Assembly (NCBI GenBank): GCA_026416815.1
Contig: JAOAEJ010000084.1
Span: 62,001 to 126,000, forward strand
DNA length: 64,000 bases
DNA from: Clostridia bacterium
GTDB taxonomy: Bacteria > Bacillota > Clostridia > Acetivibrionales > DSM-2933
Direction: 5' to 3'
Part shown: positions 16,019-24,255 of the stretch, piece by piece
Numbering within the stretch: position 1 is the stretch's first letter
How the letters are laid out: every line of letters begins with the position of its first letter
Notes under the pieces: generated by a model
Told to the model about the DNA's origin: nothing
The model's database searches: none
The model's input: the letters and a program-made list of their open reading frames with translations, nothing else
Position numbers and translations under genes: made by a program

Positions 16019-16514
16019 ACAGGGTTCGTGATGGTTGAGCCAAGAGTGTTATAAGGTCTTAATCGGCTTTATAATATTCGGTCGAAGGTTAATATCAGGT
16101 CTCGTCCTATAGTTGACGCTAAGGCTTGATGTTAGCCGGAGAGAAGAATATTATATGTCCTGTAAGGCTGTATTGCAGTCAAAAGATTGCAGTATGGTCA
16201 AAAGGGATATATGATATTCGAGCTAAGATTATCAGGGGTTCCGCAGGCAATACGGTTTCGAAGTAAGGACTTGTAGGTTTGGTTTTTGATGTGCTTTATG
16301 TATATCTTTTATCGGGCTTCTTCCTTCCGGCCTTCGATTTCCGCCTTGCTGGAGGTTTGTTGCAGTCGAGAGATTGCAGCAGGCTTCTAAGGTATCCTTG
16401 GTAGTCGAGCAAAGGTTGGTGCAGGTTTCGTAATGCTTGTGGACAGTCGGAAGATTGTCTATAGGTATGCAGGGATTTGTATCAGCTGTAGCGTAGATCA
16501 TCATGAGCTCTTGT
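16019..16514 (+). ncRNA. Candidate large structured non-coding RNA, about 495 nt
   Basis: No credible ORF, but dense RNA structure when read as plus-strand RNA. A closing helix pairs 16019-16036 with 16496-16514 (18 bp, one bulged C). Long hairpins lie at 16044-16058/16065-16079 (15 bp), 16166-16180/16185-16199 (15 bp), 16350-16367/16372-16389 (18 bp) and 16433-16448/16453-16468 (16 bp). The last three share the tip CAGUC-tetraloop-GAUUG with loops AAAA, GAGA and GGAA; two are GNRA. Many pairs are G-U and would be A-C mismatches on the other strand, which fixes the strand. Stem bases covary between the three hairpins (GCAGUC/GAUUGC against ACAGUC/GAUUGU). It lies 300 bp after tRNA-Lys. By size and style it recalls ROOL, GOLLD or OLE RNAs, but I cannot assign it to any of them. 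Confidence 0.65.
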
Positions 16515-16532
16515 TATTTTCATTTTGAATGT

Positions 16533-16582
16533 AAAAAAGGCTGTAAGTATTTGTAATCTCATCTTTTATAATACCTACAGCC
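16533..16582 (-). terminator. Terminator of the 60-aa gene
   Basis: GGCTGTAGGTATT and AATACTTACAGCC (one mismatch) form a stem on the minus strand, followed by TTTTTT at 16538-16533. It converges with the 3' end of the structured RNA. Confidence 0.8.
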
Positions 16583-16594
16583 CACTTTTATGTC

Positions 16595-16777
16595 CTACCA
16601 CATACCTGCGCCCAACATCAGCTCATTGTATATGTCTTTTAAGTCATTATAGACCTTTAAATCCATGTTATTTTTATCGCCTATAAAATCTCCTAAGTCG
16701 GCTAAGTTTGTAATCTCTTTATTATAGCCTGTACCTTTCAGCATGTTGTTTATTTTTTCAAATACTTCTATTCCCAT
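16595..16777 (-). CDS. Small protein of unknown function (60 aa)
   Basis: The ATG at 16775-16777 has AGGAGG 7 nt upstream, so the real product begins MGIEVFEKINNMLKG; a longer in-frame start 87 bp upstream lacks a site. The protein is acidic and helical, with a NNMDLKVYNDLKDIYNELMLGAGMW end and no signal or membrane segment. I do not recognise a family. A clear ribosome site and a strong terminator make it a likely real gene. Confidence 0.65.
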   Translation of the reverse strand: MGIEVFEKINNMLKGTGYNKEITNLADLGDFIGDKNNMDLKVYNDLKDIYNELMLGAGMW

Positions 16778-16905
16778 ATCATAACCTCCTGAAATATATA
16801 TAACCATAATTTTTGCAAACTCATTATTTTTATTCAAAATAAGAAGAGCCTTTTTCAGGCCCAATTAAAAAATACTGGAGGTATAAAATCTTTAGGCAGT
16901 AATAG

Positions 16906-17055
16906 TTATTCTATCAGTTTCCAATAATCATAATGACATTCCCAGATATAGTTTTTTCCTTGTATTCTAAATCCGAATATAAACTTATTTTGTTCCTTTT
17001 GTAATACTACTCCATGATAAATACTGGGACCGTGTTTTATAGTCGAAAATCTCAT
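16906..17055 (-). pseudogene. Possible 49-aa ORF or gene remnant
   Basis: An open frame from ATG at 17053-17055 to TAA at 16906 encodes MRFSTIKHGPSIYHGV and later FIFGFRIQGKNYIWECHYDY. The composition is protein-like, with several aromatic residues and no low-complexity bias, and the frame stays open nine codons upstream of the ATG. There is no ribosome site in front of it. It may be the tail of a decayed gene. The rest of 16865-17264 holds only a degenerate repeat at about 17136-17226. Confidence 0.3.
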
Positions 17056-17135
17056 AACTGCACCATCCCACAATGGTATAACATCCTATTAGATATATAT
17101 CCATATAGAAATTGTCCAAATCAACATAATAAAGA

Positions 17136-17226
17136 TAAAATTTTACGATTGATCAGAAACCCTACTTACCAAGCACTGACTTGTGGCAAGCAATATTTGC
17201 CTGATTTGATAAAATCATTTTCAACC
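17136..17226. repeat. Degenerate relative of repeat family B
   Basis: Shares TGTGGCAAG, TTGCCTGATTTGATAAAATC and a trailing ATTTTCAACCTAAATTA with the loop and right arm of the 19977-20080 element (TGTGGTAAG, TTGCCTAACTGGATAAAATC). The left arm is poorly preserved and a stable hairpin is no longer obvious. It lies just beyond the hydrolase gene, so the two copies flank that gene. Confidence 0.4.
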
Positions 17227-17264
17227 TAAATTACCTTCCACTAATTTTTAACACAATACTTTAT

Positions 17265-19919
17265 TTAACCAGGATTTGAAAGGTACTTATATTCACCATT
17301 ATTAAATATAATTTCATCGTTATAAAGCTTCGGATTCATCCCGAAATCACTAAAAAGCTTATGTAATTCCTCTAGAAAGGCATTGTTATTGTAGGCTATA
17401 ATTAGTGCGTTGCATTGGCTATTAAACGGATTTTTCCTCTTTAATACAGCGAAATAGTCTCCATAAAACTCTTTACCGTCATAGTTCAAGGCTACTGCCC
17501 CTGCCTTCACCCCTGCCTCGTTAAGAACCTGTTGCTGCAACTCGCTTACATTCCTGGAATCAATGACATATATAAAGTTCCCCATACTTAAAAGTTCAGG
17601 CTTAAGGCTGCTTTCATAGGTAGCGCTATATCTGTAATTCCTAATTCTCTCTTTAAGTGGCTGTTTTAACATGGCCAGAAGCTTATCTGTAAGAGCCTTT
17701 TCATCCTGATCAGCAGCATCGTGTATAACCACTGTACATTTCTTTAGATAAATTTGCTTAATTCCCATAAGCGCTTCATCAATTCTTATACGATTGTATA
17801 AAGCGTTGAACTCCTCACGTGTTAACTTTGATACTTGACCGGTTGCTTTATTTCCCTCAATGATTATTGAAACTAATGAGTACTTTGGGATATCAAACTT
17901 TAGGTTTATGTTATTTACCCGAGTTTCTATATTATTGTTTAGTCCCATAGAATTCTTGTCCACTAACATGCTGAACGCCTTAATATTTTCTGTGTCTATA
18001 GTAATTAATTCCTTACCTTGAATGTTGGCCTTTATTATTGCTTTAGCACCTATGCAATCCATACGATCTATCTTTACCCAATAGGACTTGTTATATATTG
18101 GTTCATAAGTTGTATATTGCACCTGTACAGGAAATTTATCCTTTTTCTCCCTTATCAGGTGTTTAACCAGCTTCCCTGTGTTAAATATCTCATCAAACTC
18201 CTCATGGGTGAAATTATAATAGCCCCAAGTTTTTGCTTTGTTAATCCATTTCGAGACATGCATTGTTGCTGAAACATTCCATGCGAGGTTCTCAATATTG
18301 ACTAAATGGTAAATTACCGTATTGTCTACATTTTTTAGGAATTCACGATCTGCCTCACCTAATATATATCCCCCGGAGGTATTTGCTACTGCAGTAAATG
18401 CTCCAGGCATTATTGCTGCAAGAGCAAAGCCTCTTACTACACCGGCACATGTACCCACCAAATATACTTTATCTTTGCCTATGTTAAGATTTTCTACTAT
18501 ATCACTAATAATATTTATTGTATTTATTTCGTCAATGTATTCTCCTCTTAAATCTCCTCTTCCGCACATACCTACCAATATAGCGTCTTGGAATTGCCTA
18601 TTGAGTATGAATCCCATGTTTGCAGGATATTTTGAAGATCCATAGCCATACATTAGATAAATTACAACAGGGTACTTTTTGTTAGGCTTATAGCCTTCTG
18701 GGAGGTGAATGGTATAGGCTGTAGCTTCTCCGTCTATTTCACTCTTTTTAAACGCCATAAATCTTCTTTTAAAAATATCCGTCGGCATTTTTTTGTTGGA
18801 GCTGCTATCAGGGGAATATATATATTTCTCAATTTCAAAAAGATTTTCAAGAATGTATCCGTAAAGCATTCCGTTTATTACTTCGGTAGTTCCTTTAATA
18901 ACTCCTGTATCAACTTCAGGAATTTCGGTAATTCCCTTAATTATATCAATAATACTTTCATTGCAATCCAACCTTTGTTGTACCCGGTGCATCATTAAAT
19001 CCCTGTATTCCTCAAAATTGCCTCTGAATACAAACGCCTCTCCAAACCTTTGATTATCTACTCCCTCAGCCTTTATGTACAATACACCATTTATTTCTTT
19101 TGCAATATCTAAGACAATTTGTCTTGATGTGGTTGTAAAAATGCTCTGGACTTCTTGTCCTGCGGAATTTAAGACACTAACCTTAATTTTGTCTTCCTGC
19201 GAGCTTGTTATATATTTTGGCAGCACCACCAGCCCAGTCTCATGTTGGGGTAGATAAAATGCTCTATCAGGCGCTATATTATAGCTTTTGTCCATGTATT
19301 CAAAAACTCGTCTATCAAAAAAGACTTCATGCTTCAGCCTTTTATCCAGCAAGTAATCCAACGGTTTTAGCGAGACGCTAAAATATCTGACATCCATAGC
19401 AGTGGGATTACTTTTTAAAAACGCTAATTTCTCTACCAGTACACTATTTTCCCCTTCATTAAATTTAGCTGCAATAGTGTAAGGCTTTTGGTGATAATAA
19501 TGACTGCTTGTAAAAGCTAACTGTCCATTAATCCACATTCTAATGGGTATAGGCGTGTTTATATACATCAAGATATCCTGCTGCTTTTGGCAATATACGT
19601 TACATAGGCAATATATATACCTATCAACTCTCCCGGTAAAAATTTCCCTTTCCGGTGTGTTGGAGCCGAATGTTATGCCGGCGTCAAAAAACCTCCAATT
19701 AGCTTCCGCCTCATCTTTGGGCAGAGTATTAATTTCATCACCTGATAGTATTCTTTCGTCTTTACTTATATAAGGATTTAAGCTTGCTATACTATGTTTG
19801 TCTGCCAACTCGCTTTTTATAAGCCACCTATTAAGATTAGCAGGCTTGTCTCCAGAAAATGTTATATACTGCGTGCAGTTATTGATTAAACTTTTTAGAT
19901 AAACATCCATTTCATCCAT
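17265..19919 (-). CDS. Large multidomain alpha/beta hydrolase with a Cys nucleophile, last gene of the biosynthetic set
   Basis: An 884-aa protein; the ATG at 19917-19919 lies 8 nt after AGGAGA. The N-terminal 350 residues look like strand-rich accessory modules (WRFFDAGITFGSN, MYINTPIPIRMWINGQLAF resemble PA14- or carbohydrate-binding-like folds). Residues about 405-600 are an esterase/prolyl-oligopeptidase-like alpha/beta hydrolase: YPVVIYLMYGYGSS, then VYLVGTCAGVVRGFALA, where the usual GxSxG elbow reads G-T-C-A-G, so Cys (about 490) replaces Ser. THEEFDE may carry the His. The last 280 residues are unassigned. There is no signal peptide. Position suggests product release, trimming or editing, but this is inference; plain polysaccharide esterase activity is an alternative. 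Family-B repeats lie on both sides. Confidence 0.65.
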   Translation of the reverse strand: MDEMDVYLKSLINNCTQYITFSGDKPANLNRWLIKSELADKHSIASLNPYISKDERILSGDEINTLPKDEAEANWRFFDAGITFGSNTPEREIFTGRVDRYIYCLCNVYCQKQQDILMYINTPIPIRMWINGQLAFTSSHYYHQKPYTIAAKFNEGENSVLVEKLAFLKSNPTAMDVRYFSVSLKPLDYLLDKRLKHEVFFDRRVFEYMDKSYNIAPDRAFYLPQHETGLVVLPKYITSSQEDKIKVSVLNSAGQEVQSIFTTTSRQIVLDIAKEINGVLYIKAEGVDNQRFGEAFVFRGNFEEYRDLMMHRVQQRLDCNESIIDIIKGITEIPEVDTGVIKGTTEVINGMLYGYILENLFEIEKYIYSPDSSSNKKMPTDIFKRRFMAFKKSEIDGEATAYTIHLPEGYKPNKKYPVVIYLMYGYGSSKYPANMGFILNRQFQDAILVGMCGRGDLRGEYIDEINTINIISDIVENLNIGKDKVYLVGTCAGVVRGFALAAIMPGAFTAVANTSGGYILGEADREFLKNVDNTVIYHLVNIENLAWNVSATMHVSKWINKAKTWGYYNFTHEEFDEIFNTGKLVKHLIREKKDKFPVQVQYTTYEPIYNKSYWVKIDRMDCIGAKAIIKANIQGKELITIDTENIKAFSMLVDKNSMGLNNNIETRVNNINLKFDIPKYSLVSIIIEGNKATGQVSKLTREEFNALYNRIRIDEALMGIKQIYLKKCTVVIHDAADQDEKALTDKLLAMLKQPLKERIRNYRYSATYESSLKPELLSMGNFIYVIDSRNVSELQQQVLNEAGVKAGAVALNYDGKEFYGDYFAVLKRKNPFNSQCNALIIAYNNNAFLEELHKLFSDFGMNPKLYNDEIIFNNGEYKYLSNPG

Positions 19920-19976
19920 ATTAACAGTCTCCTTTCAATTAGACGGCAGTCATTTTAAATAGGCTGTATAGGTTCT

Positions 19977-20080
19977 ATAGATAACCAAAGTTAAACTTAG
20001 TGATTTCCAGTTAGGCAATGAGCTGTGGTAAGTGCGACTTGCCTAACTGGATAAAATCACTTTTAACTTTGGTTATCTAT
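19977..20080. repeat. 104-bp palindromic element, MITE-like (family B, full copy)
   Basis: The outer arms ATAGATAACCAAAGTTAAA (19977-19995) and its exact complement (20062-20080) are perfect over 19 bp. The pairing continues inward (AGTGATTT, CCAGTTAGGCAA) with small bulges to a loop of about 21 nt. It has no coding capacity. Shorter or decayed relatives lie at 5624-5660 and about 17136-17226. It sits in the 256-bp gap between the carrier-protein and hydrolase genes and may reduce read-through. Confidence 0.65.
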
Positions 20081-20107
20081 ATGTATTGAAAATAAGCTCT
20101 TCCTATA

Positions 20108-20168
20108 TTAGTACTACTTTGTTATTTACCTTAACTATGGCAAATTCCAAAATAACAAAGTACTATTA
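20108..20168. repeat. Dispersed hairpin repeat, family A, copy 2
   Basis: Near-identical to 647-708, with ACTTTGTTATTT and AAATAACAAAGT as inverted ends. It lies 8 bp past the stop codon of the carrier-protein gene and could act as a terminator or processing site. Confidence 0.6.
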
Positions 20169-20175
20169 CGTTAAT

Positions 20176-20421
20176 TCATATCTTTGTATGTATATAAGAC
20201 ATTATTCTGTTGATAGTCATAAAATTATCAATAGTCATATCCTCTTCGGGAACCTCAATTCCGAATTCTTTTTCGAGACTTACTATCAATTTTATATAGT
20301 TATTAGATGTTAATCCGCAGTCTAACAGGTCTTCTTCCATACTTATTTGTTCTGCCGGTACCACATTTCCCAAATTCCGACCCAGTATAAGCCTTACCCT
20401 CGCTTCAATATCATTTGACAT
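20176..20421 (-). CDS. Free-standing acyl/peptidyl carrier protein
   Basis: 81 aa; the ATG at 20419-20421 is set by GGAGGTGAT just upstream, while longer in-frame starts overlap that site. It is a small four-helix carrier fold: an N-terminal helix (IEARVRLILGRNLGN), then DLLDCGLTSNNYIKLIVSLEKEFGI, in which Ser near residue 37 is the expected phosphopantetheine site, although the motif is DCGLTSN rather than the classic DSL. The middle is acidic (PEEDMTIDNF). It may hold a starter or side-chain unit, or be the acyl donor for the BtrH-like protein. It lies 68 bp after the GH13 gene in the same operon. Confidence 0.82.
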   Translation of the reverse strand: MSNDIEARVRLILGRNLGNVVPAEQISMEEDLLDCGLTSNNYIKLIVSLEKEFGIEVPEEDMTIDNFMTINRIMSYIHTKI

Positions 20422-20489
20422 AATTATCACCTCCATCAAAAATACAAGTAATGTGTGGAATATTTCATTTGGATTTACAAAATTATTTG

Positions 20490-22253
20490 CTATGCATACC
20501 TAAAGAGGACTCCAGTCAAAGGAGGAAGTTCAATGCTTAAAGCTCCTTTGTCTATGTGTATTTCCATCCCGGTTATACAATCAACCGCAGTTGAAAACTC
20601 CCGGTGTAGTTGAACTTTTTGCGGTAACCTGCTGTTATTTACAAGTACGTCCATTACCTCATTTTCATACTGCCTCAAGTAGCCGTACACGCTTTTTTCA
20701 TCAGATATATATGTACTTTCCAAATCACCGTAGCGTAATACCTTATACTTTTTTCTTATAGCTATCAGTTTTTTATAGTATGCCAGCAGGTCAAGGTTTT
20801 GCTTTTGAGGCTCCCATATCATTCCCCTTCGGTTGTCGGGATCGAAGCTGCCGCTCATTCCTACTTCGTCACCGTAGTATATAGCAGGTATACCGGTGTA
20901 TGTCAGTTGAATCAGTGCAGCAAGTTTCAACTTGTCCGCACATTCTCCGGCACAGGTAAGAAAACGTGGTGTATCGTGGCTGTCGATATGATTCCATAAA
21001 ATATCATAAGCAGACTTTTTGTATAATCCCCTAAGAAACCTTAGTCTATTGTCAAATTCCTGTGTGGTAACATTCTCTTCAGCAATAAATTTTGTTACTG
21101 CACGGGCAAACTGGTAGTTCATTGTTGAGTCAAACTGGTCGCCCTGCAGGTAAGCATTGGCTTCGCTCCATATCTCTGAAATAATTATTGCGTCTGGTTT
21201 AGCTTTTTTCACGACTTCTCTAAATTCTCTCCAAAACCTATGATCTATCTCACTCGCACAGTCAGCTCTCCATCCATCTATATCAGCCTCTTCTATCCAA
21301 TACCTTGCCACATTTAGAAAATAATCAGACACCTCTTTATTTTTTGTCATTAATTTGGGCATATAATATAAATTTCCAAAGCAAGCATAGTTGGGCTTGA
21401 GATTCATTTCAAGTGGAAAGGAATAAATATCAAACCAATTGTAGTAATGTGATTCCTTACCTTTTTCAATTACATCCCTAAAAAAGGAGGATTCATGGCT
21501 GACATGGTTAAATACCCCGTCAAGAATAATCCTTATACCCTTTGCATGTGCCTTTTCCACCAACTCTTTTAAAGTTTCAAGTGTACCAAACTGGGGGTCT
21601 ATCTTAAAGTAGTCTACTGTATCATATTTGTGATTGCAGGAGGTTGCTTGAAATATTGGAGTAAGGTAAAGAAGGTTTACACCCAACTCCTCTAGATAAT
21701 CAAGTTTTTGAATTATCCCTGCCAGGTCCCCTCCTAGAGCAGTATTAACATTCACTTGACTGTCCCAAGGTGAGGCACCAGGTGGAGTTATAGATGGATC
21801 ACCATTGAAAAATCTTTCAACAAATATTTGATAGCCTATGGCCTCCCTTGCCCATTCGGGTGTGTGAAAGATGTCTTTTTCAGCTAAGCTATTCATTGTA
21901 TACATATCTAAGTCAGAGGTAGGCTTATTCTTGAAAAAGCTATAATTTCCATAGTAAAGGGTTTCTTCTCTGTCACGAAGTTCAAAATAATAAGTTACGC
22001 CGGTATGCCCGACGGTAATAACTGCCTCATAATAGTCAAATAAGTGGTCTGAACACACTTTTTGCATAGTGGTAGTTTGAGAGCAACTATCTAAATTATA
22101 AAAAAAGTCAGGTACCTCGTAACGATTCATGTAAATAAGCTTCACGTAGCTTAGATCATTTTTTTTAGCTCTAAGTTTTAGTAAAAGGCGATCTTTTGAA
22201 ACTGCATAGGCATAGCTGGAATCAAACTGGTGATATATAGCTTCTTTCAACAT
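20490..22253 (-). CDS. GH13 neopullulanase/cyclomaltodextrinase-like enzyme
   Basis: A 587-aa protein; the ATG follows AAGGAGG. An N-terminal CBM34-like strand domain (1-125) is followed by the (beta/alpha)8 barrel with all GH13 signatures: DGVFNHVSHESSFF, the nucleophile Asp near 331 in DGWRADCASEI, the acid/base Glu near 359 in IISEIWSEA and the stabilising Asp near 422 in HIDSHDTPR. The segment WAREAIGYQIFVERFFNGD is typical of GH13_20. A C-terminal beta domain ends the protein. No signal peptide, so cytoplasmic. It should cleave alpha-1,4/1,6 glucans or maltodextrins. Its place between ABC exporters and a carrier protein in a biosynthetic operon is unusual; it may deglycosylate a precursor or simply supply sugar. 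Role inferred only. Confidence 0.85.
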   Translation of the reverse strand: MLKEAIYHQFDSSYAYAVSKDRLLLKLRAKKNDLSYVKLIYMNRYEVPDFFYNLDSCSQTTTMQKVCSDHLFDYYEAVITVGHTGVTYYFELRDREETLYYGNYSFFKNKPTSDLDMYTMNSLAEKDIFHTPEWAREAIGYQIFVERFFNGDPSITPPGASPWDSQVNVNTALGGDLAGIIQKLDYLEELGVNLLYLTPIFQATSCNHKYDTVDYFKIDPQFGTLETLKELVEKAHAKGIRIILDGVFNHVSHESSFFRDVIEKGKESHYYNWFDIYSFPLEMNLKPNYACFGNLYYMPKLMTKNKEVSDYFLNVARYWIEEADIDGWRADCASEIDHRFWREFREVVKKAKPDAIIISEIWSEANAYLQGDQFDSTMNYQFARAVTKFIAEENVTTQEFDNRLRFLRGLYKKSAYDILWNHIDSHDTPRFLTCAGECADKLKLAALIQLTYTGIPAIYYGDEVGMSGSFDPDNRRGMIWEPQKQNLDLLAYYKKLIAIRKKYKVLRYGDLESTYISDEKSVYGYLRQYENEVMDVLVNNSRLPQKVQLHREFSTAVDCITGMEIHIDKGALSIELPPLTGVLFRYA

Positions 22254-22368
22254 CGTTTAATCCTCCTTAACTATTATAATGAGCTTGTATTACAGATGAT
22301 TTAGGTTGAACTATCAATATTCACATGGAGGTATTTAATACAACATCAGCTTTACTGCTTATGAAACT

Positions 22369-24117
22369 TTATGCGCTAAACTGCAGCTTATATAAGTTTG
22401 CATAACTCCCGCCTTTATCCAACAATTCACTATGTGTCCCCTTTTCCACAATCCTACCTTCCTCCATTACGTATATGATATCTGCATGTCTAATGGTTGA
22501 AAGGCGATGAGCTACAATAAGTACAGTACGATTTTTCATTAATTCATCCACAGCTTTCTGCACAAGGTATTCTGACTCGGAATCCAGAGCTGACGTAGCC
22601 TCGTCAAATAATAGTATAGGGGAGTCCTTTATAAGAGCCCGGGCTATTGCTATCCGCTGTCTCTGTCCGCCTGACAATCTAGAACCGCGTTCACCAACCA
22701 AAGTATCGTATCCATCAGGCATTTCTGTAATAAATTCATGAGCATGGGCAGCCTTTGCTGCTTCAATAATTTCGTCTCTTGTGGCATTATCTCTACCCAT
22801 TCTTATATTTTCCTCTATAGTACCCTGAAACAGGTAAGCCTCTTGCGGCACATATGCTATTAAATCCCTTAGCTCAGTTAGTGTATATCGGTTTATTGAC
22901 TTGTTATTTATAACAATATCCCCAGCCTCAGGCGGATAAAATCCCAGCAATAGCTTTACAATGGTACTCTTTCCGCTCCCGCTGGACCCTACCAGCGCTG
23001 CAACCTTCCCTGCTGGAACTGTGATATTGATGTTGTCAATCACCTTTTTTTCTTCCCCATATGCAAAAGTAACGTTATGCAGTTTTACCATACCTATCTG
23101 AGAACTTTCATTTACGGTATACCGTTCCGGCTCTACAGCTTCATCGAGCAGTTTGAATACACGGCTAGCTCCTGCAAGACACCACTGTGTCTGACTTATA
23201 AAATTTCCCAGCTGCCCAAACATGAAGCTTACTGCACCATGGAGCTGAATACAAGCTACTGCTGTGCCTATACTCAGGTCATAATTTACAATTAAAATCA
23301 CTGATAGACTCAGTATCCCCATATAAGTCAGATTGCCCAGAAAATAGTTGGTTCCCTCAAGGCAGGCTCCCACATGGGAGTATTTTATTGTGTCTTCTTT
23401 TAAAGAATTGGTTCTGTCTTTAAAGCGCAAAGCTAGTATTTTGCCTATGTCAAACATTTTAATTACATAAAATCCGGTAAGTAAATCCATCAGTCTTTCA
23501 GATATTGCACCTAAATTTTGCTGTACAGCATCACTTACAACACGCATCGGCTTGGCAAAACGCGAATTCAGGAAACTAGTAACTATGCCCATTAGTATAG
23601 TGAATAATGCAAGAATCCAATTTAGATGTACCATCATGACTATTGCTCCAGCTCCCATAATGATTGAAACAAAAGTCATAAATATTGGCCAAAAGTATAC
23701 ATCCTCCATCACATTAAGGTCATTATTGAAGTGCGACATAATCTCACCGCTATGGTTTTTGTCATAATAACTCATGGGCAGTTCTTCTACCTGTTTAAAA
23801 ATCAGCAGCCGTACCTCCGTTATAGTCTTTTGAATACAGCTGAATACGCCATAAGCCAGAAAAGGGGATATTATACATGCAATAAGTACCAGTCCCCCTA
23901 TCTCTATAGCAGTAGTCTTTACCATTTCTAGGTTTCCTTCAACTGCTGCGTCAAATAGCGGCTTGGATTTATATGCTATAAACAAATTTACGAATAAGGC
24001 AAAAACAAGAGCCATACCTATCAGGCTTGCCAAATACAGTACTATTCTTTTCTTCATATATGACATCAATCTTATTATCTGCCGTATAGAACCATCTTTC
24101 CGAAACTCTCCAAACAA
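22369..24117 (-). CDS. ABC exporter half-transporter 2
   Basis: A 582-aa protein. I choose the TTG start at 24115-24117 (MFGEFRKDG): GGAGG lies 9 nt upstream, whereas a nearer ATG is in another frame. Six membrane segments (about 25-320) form the exporter domain; the nucleotide-binding domain follows with Walker A ALVGSSGSGKSTIVK near 379, signature RLSGGQRQRIAIARAL, Walker B PILLFDEATSALD and the switch His in VAHRLSTIRH. All catalytic residues are intact. It is probably a heterodimer with the transporter upstream, exporting the peptide-polyketide or giving self-protection. The gap between the two genes is 138 bp. Confidence 0.9.
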   Translation of the reverse strand: MFGEFRKDGSIRQIIRLMSYMKKRIVLYLASLIGMALVFALFVNLFIAYKSKPLFDAAVEGNLEMVKTTAIEIGGLVLIACIISPFLAYGVFSCIQKTITEVRLLIFKQVEELPMSYYDKNHSGEIMSHFNNDLNVMEDVYFWPIFMTFVSIIMGAGAIVMMVHLNWILALFTILMGIVTSFLNSRFAKPMRVVSDAVQQNLGAISERLMDLLTGFYVIKMFDIGKILALRFKDRTNSLKEDTIKYSHVGACLEGTNYFLGNLTYMGILSLSVILIVNYDLSIGTAVACIQLHGAVSFMFGQLGNFISQTQWCLAGASRVFKLLDEAVEPERYTVNESSQIGMVKLHNVTFAYGEEKKVIDNINITVPAGKVAALVGSSGSGKSTIVKLLLGFYPPEAGDIVINNKSINRYTLTELRDLIAYVPQEAYLFQGTIEENIRMGRDNATRDEIIEAAKAAHAHEFITEMPDGYDTLVGERGSRLSGGQRQRIAIARALIKDSPILLFDEATSALDSESEYLVQKAVDELMKNRTVLIVAHRLSTIRHADIIYVMEEGRIVEKGTHSELLDKGGSYANLYKLQFSA

Positions 24118-24255
24118 TTGTCATACCCTCCCCCCCTTTGTCCTCACTATACACTGTACTATAAAATGGACAAAGCTCGATTTATTAGACTGCTCTTTAT
24201 ACCGGTATTGTTATTTACTCCAACCAAACTATTAAAACAATGACTTAAACTCTTA

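Noticed and set aside
16232-16504. 90-codon open frame on the minus strand inside the RNA candidate
   Set aside because: No ribosome site, Cys/Thr/Asn-rich random composition, and it runs antisense through the paired helices. The RNA structure explains the region better.
16019-16514. RNase P RNA, tmRNA or OLE RNA as identity of the large RNA
   Set aside because: None of the conserved RNase P blocks, no tRNA-like ends for tmRNA, and no OLE-associated protein gene nearby. ROOL/GOLLD membership was left open rather than claimed.
23969-24154. 61-codon frame starting near the ABC transporter 2 start, with an ATG close to GGAGG
   Set aside because: It lies almost wholly inside the transporter gene in another frame; the ATG is only 2 nt from the site while the TTG of the transporter has ideal spacing.
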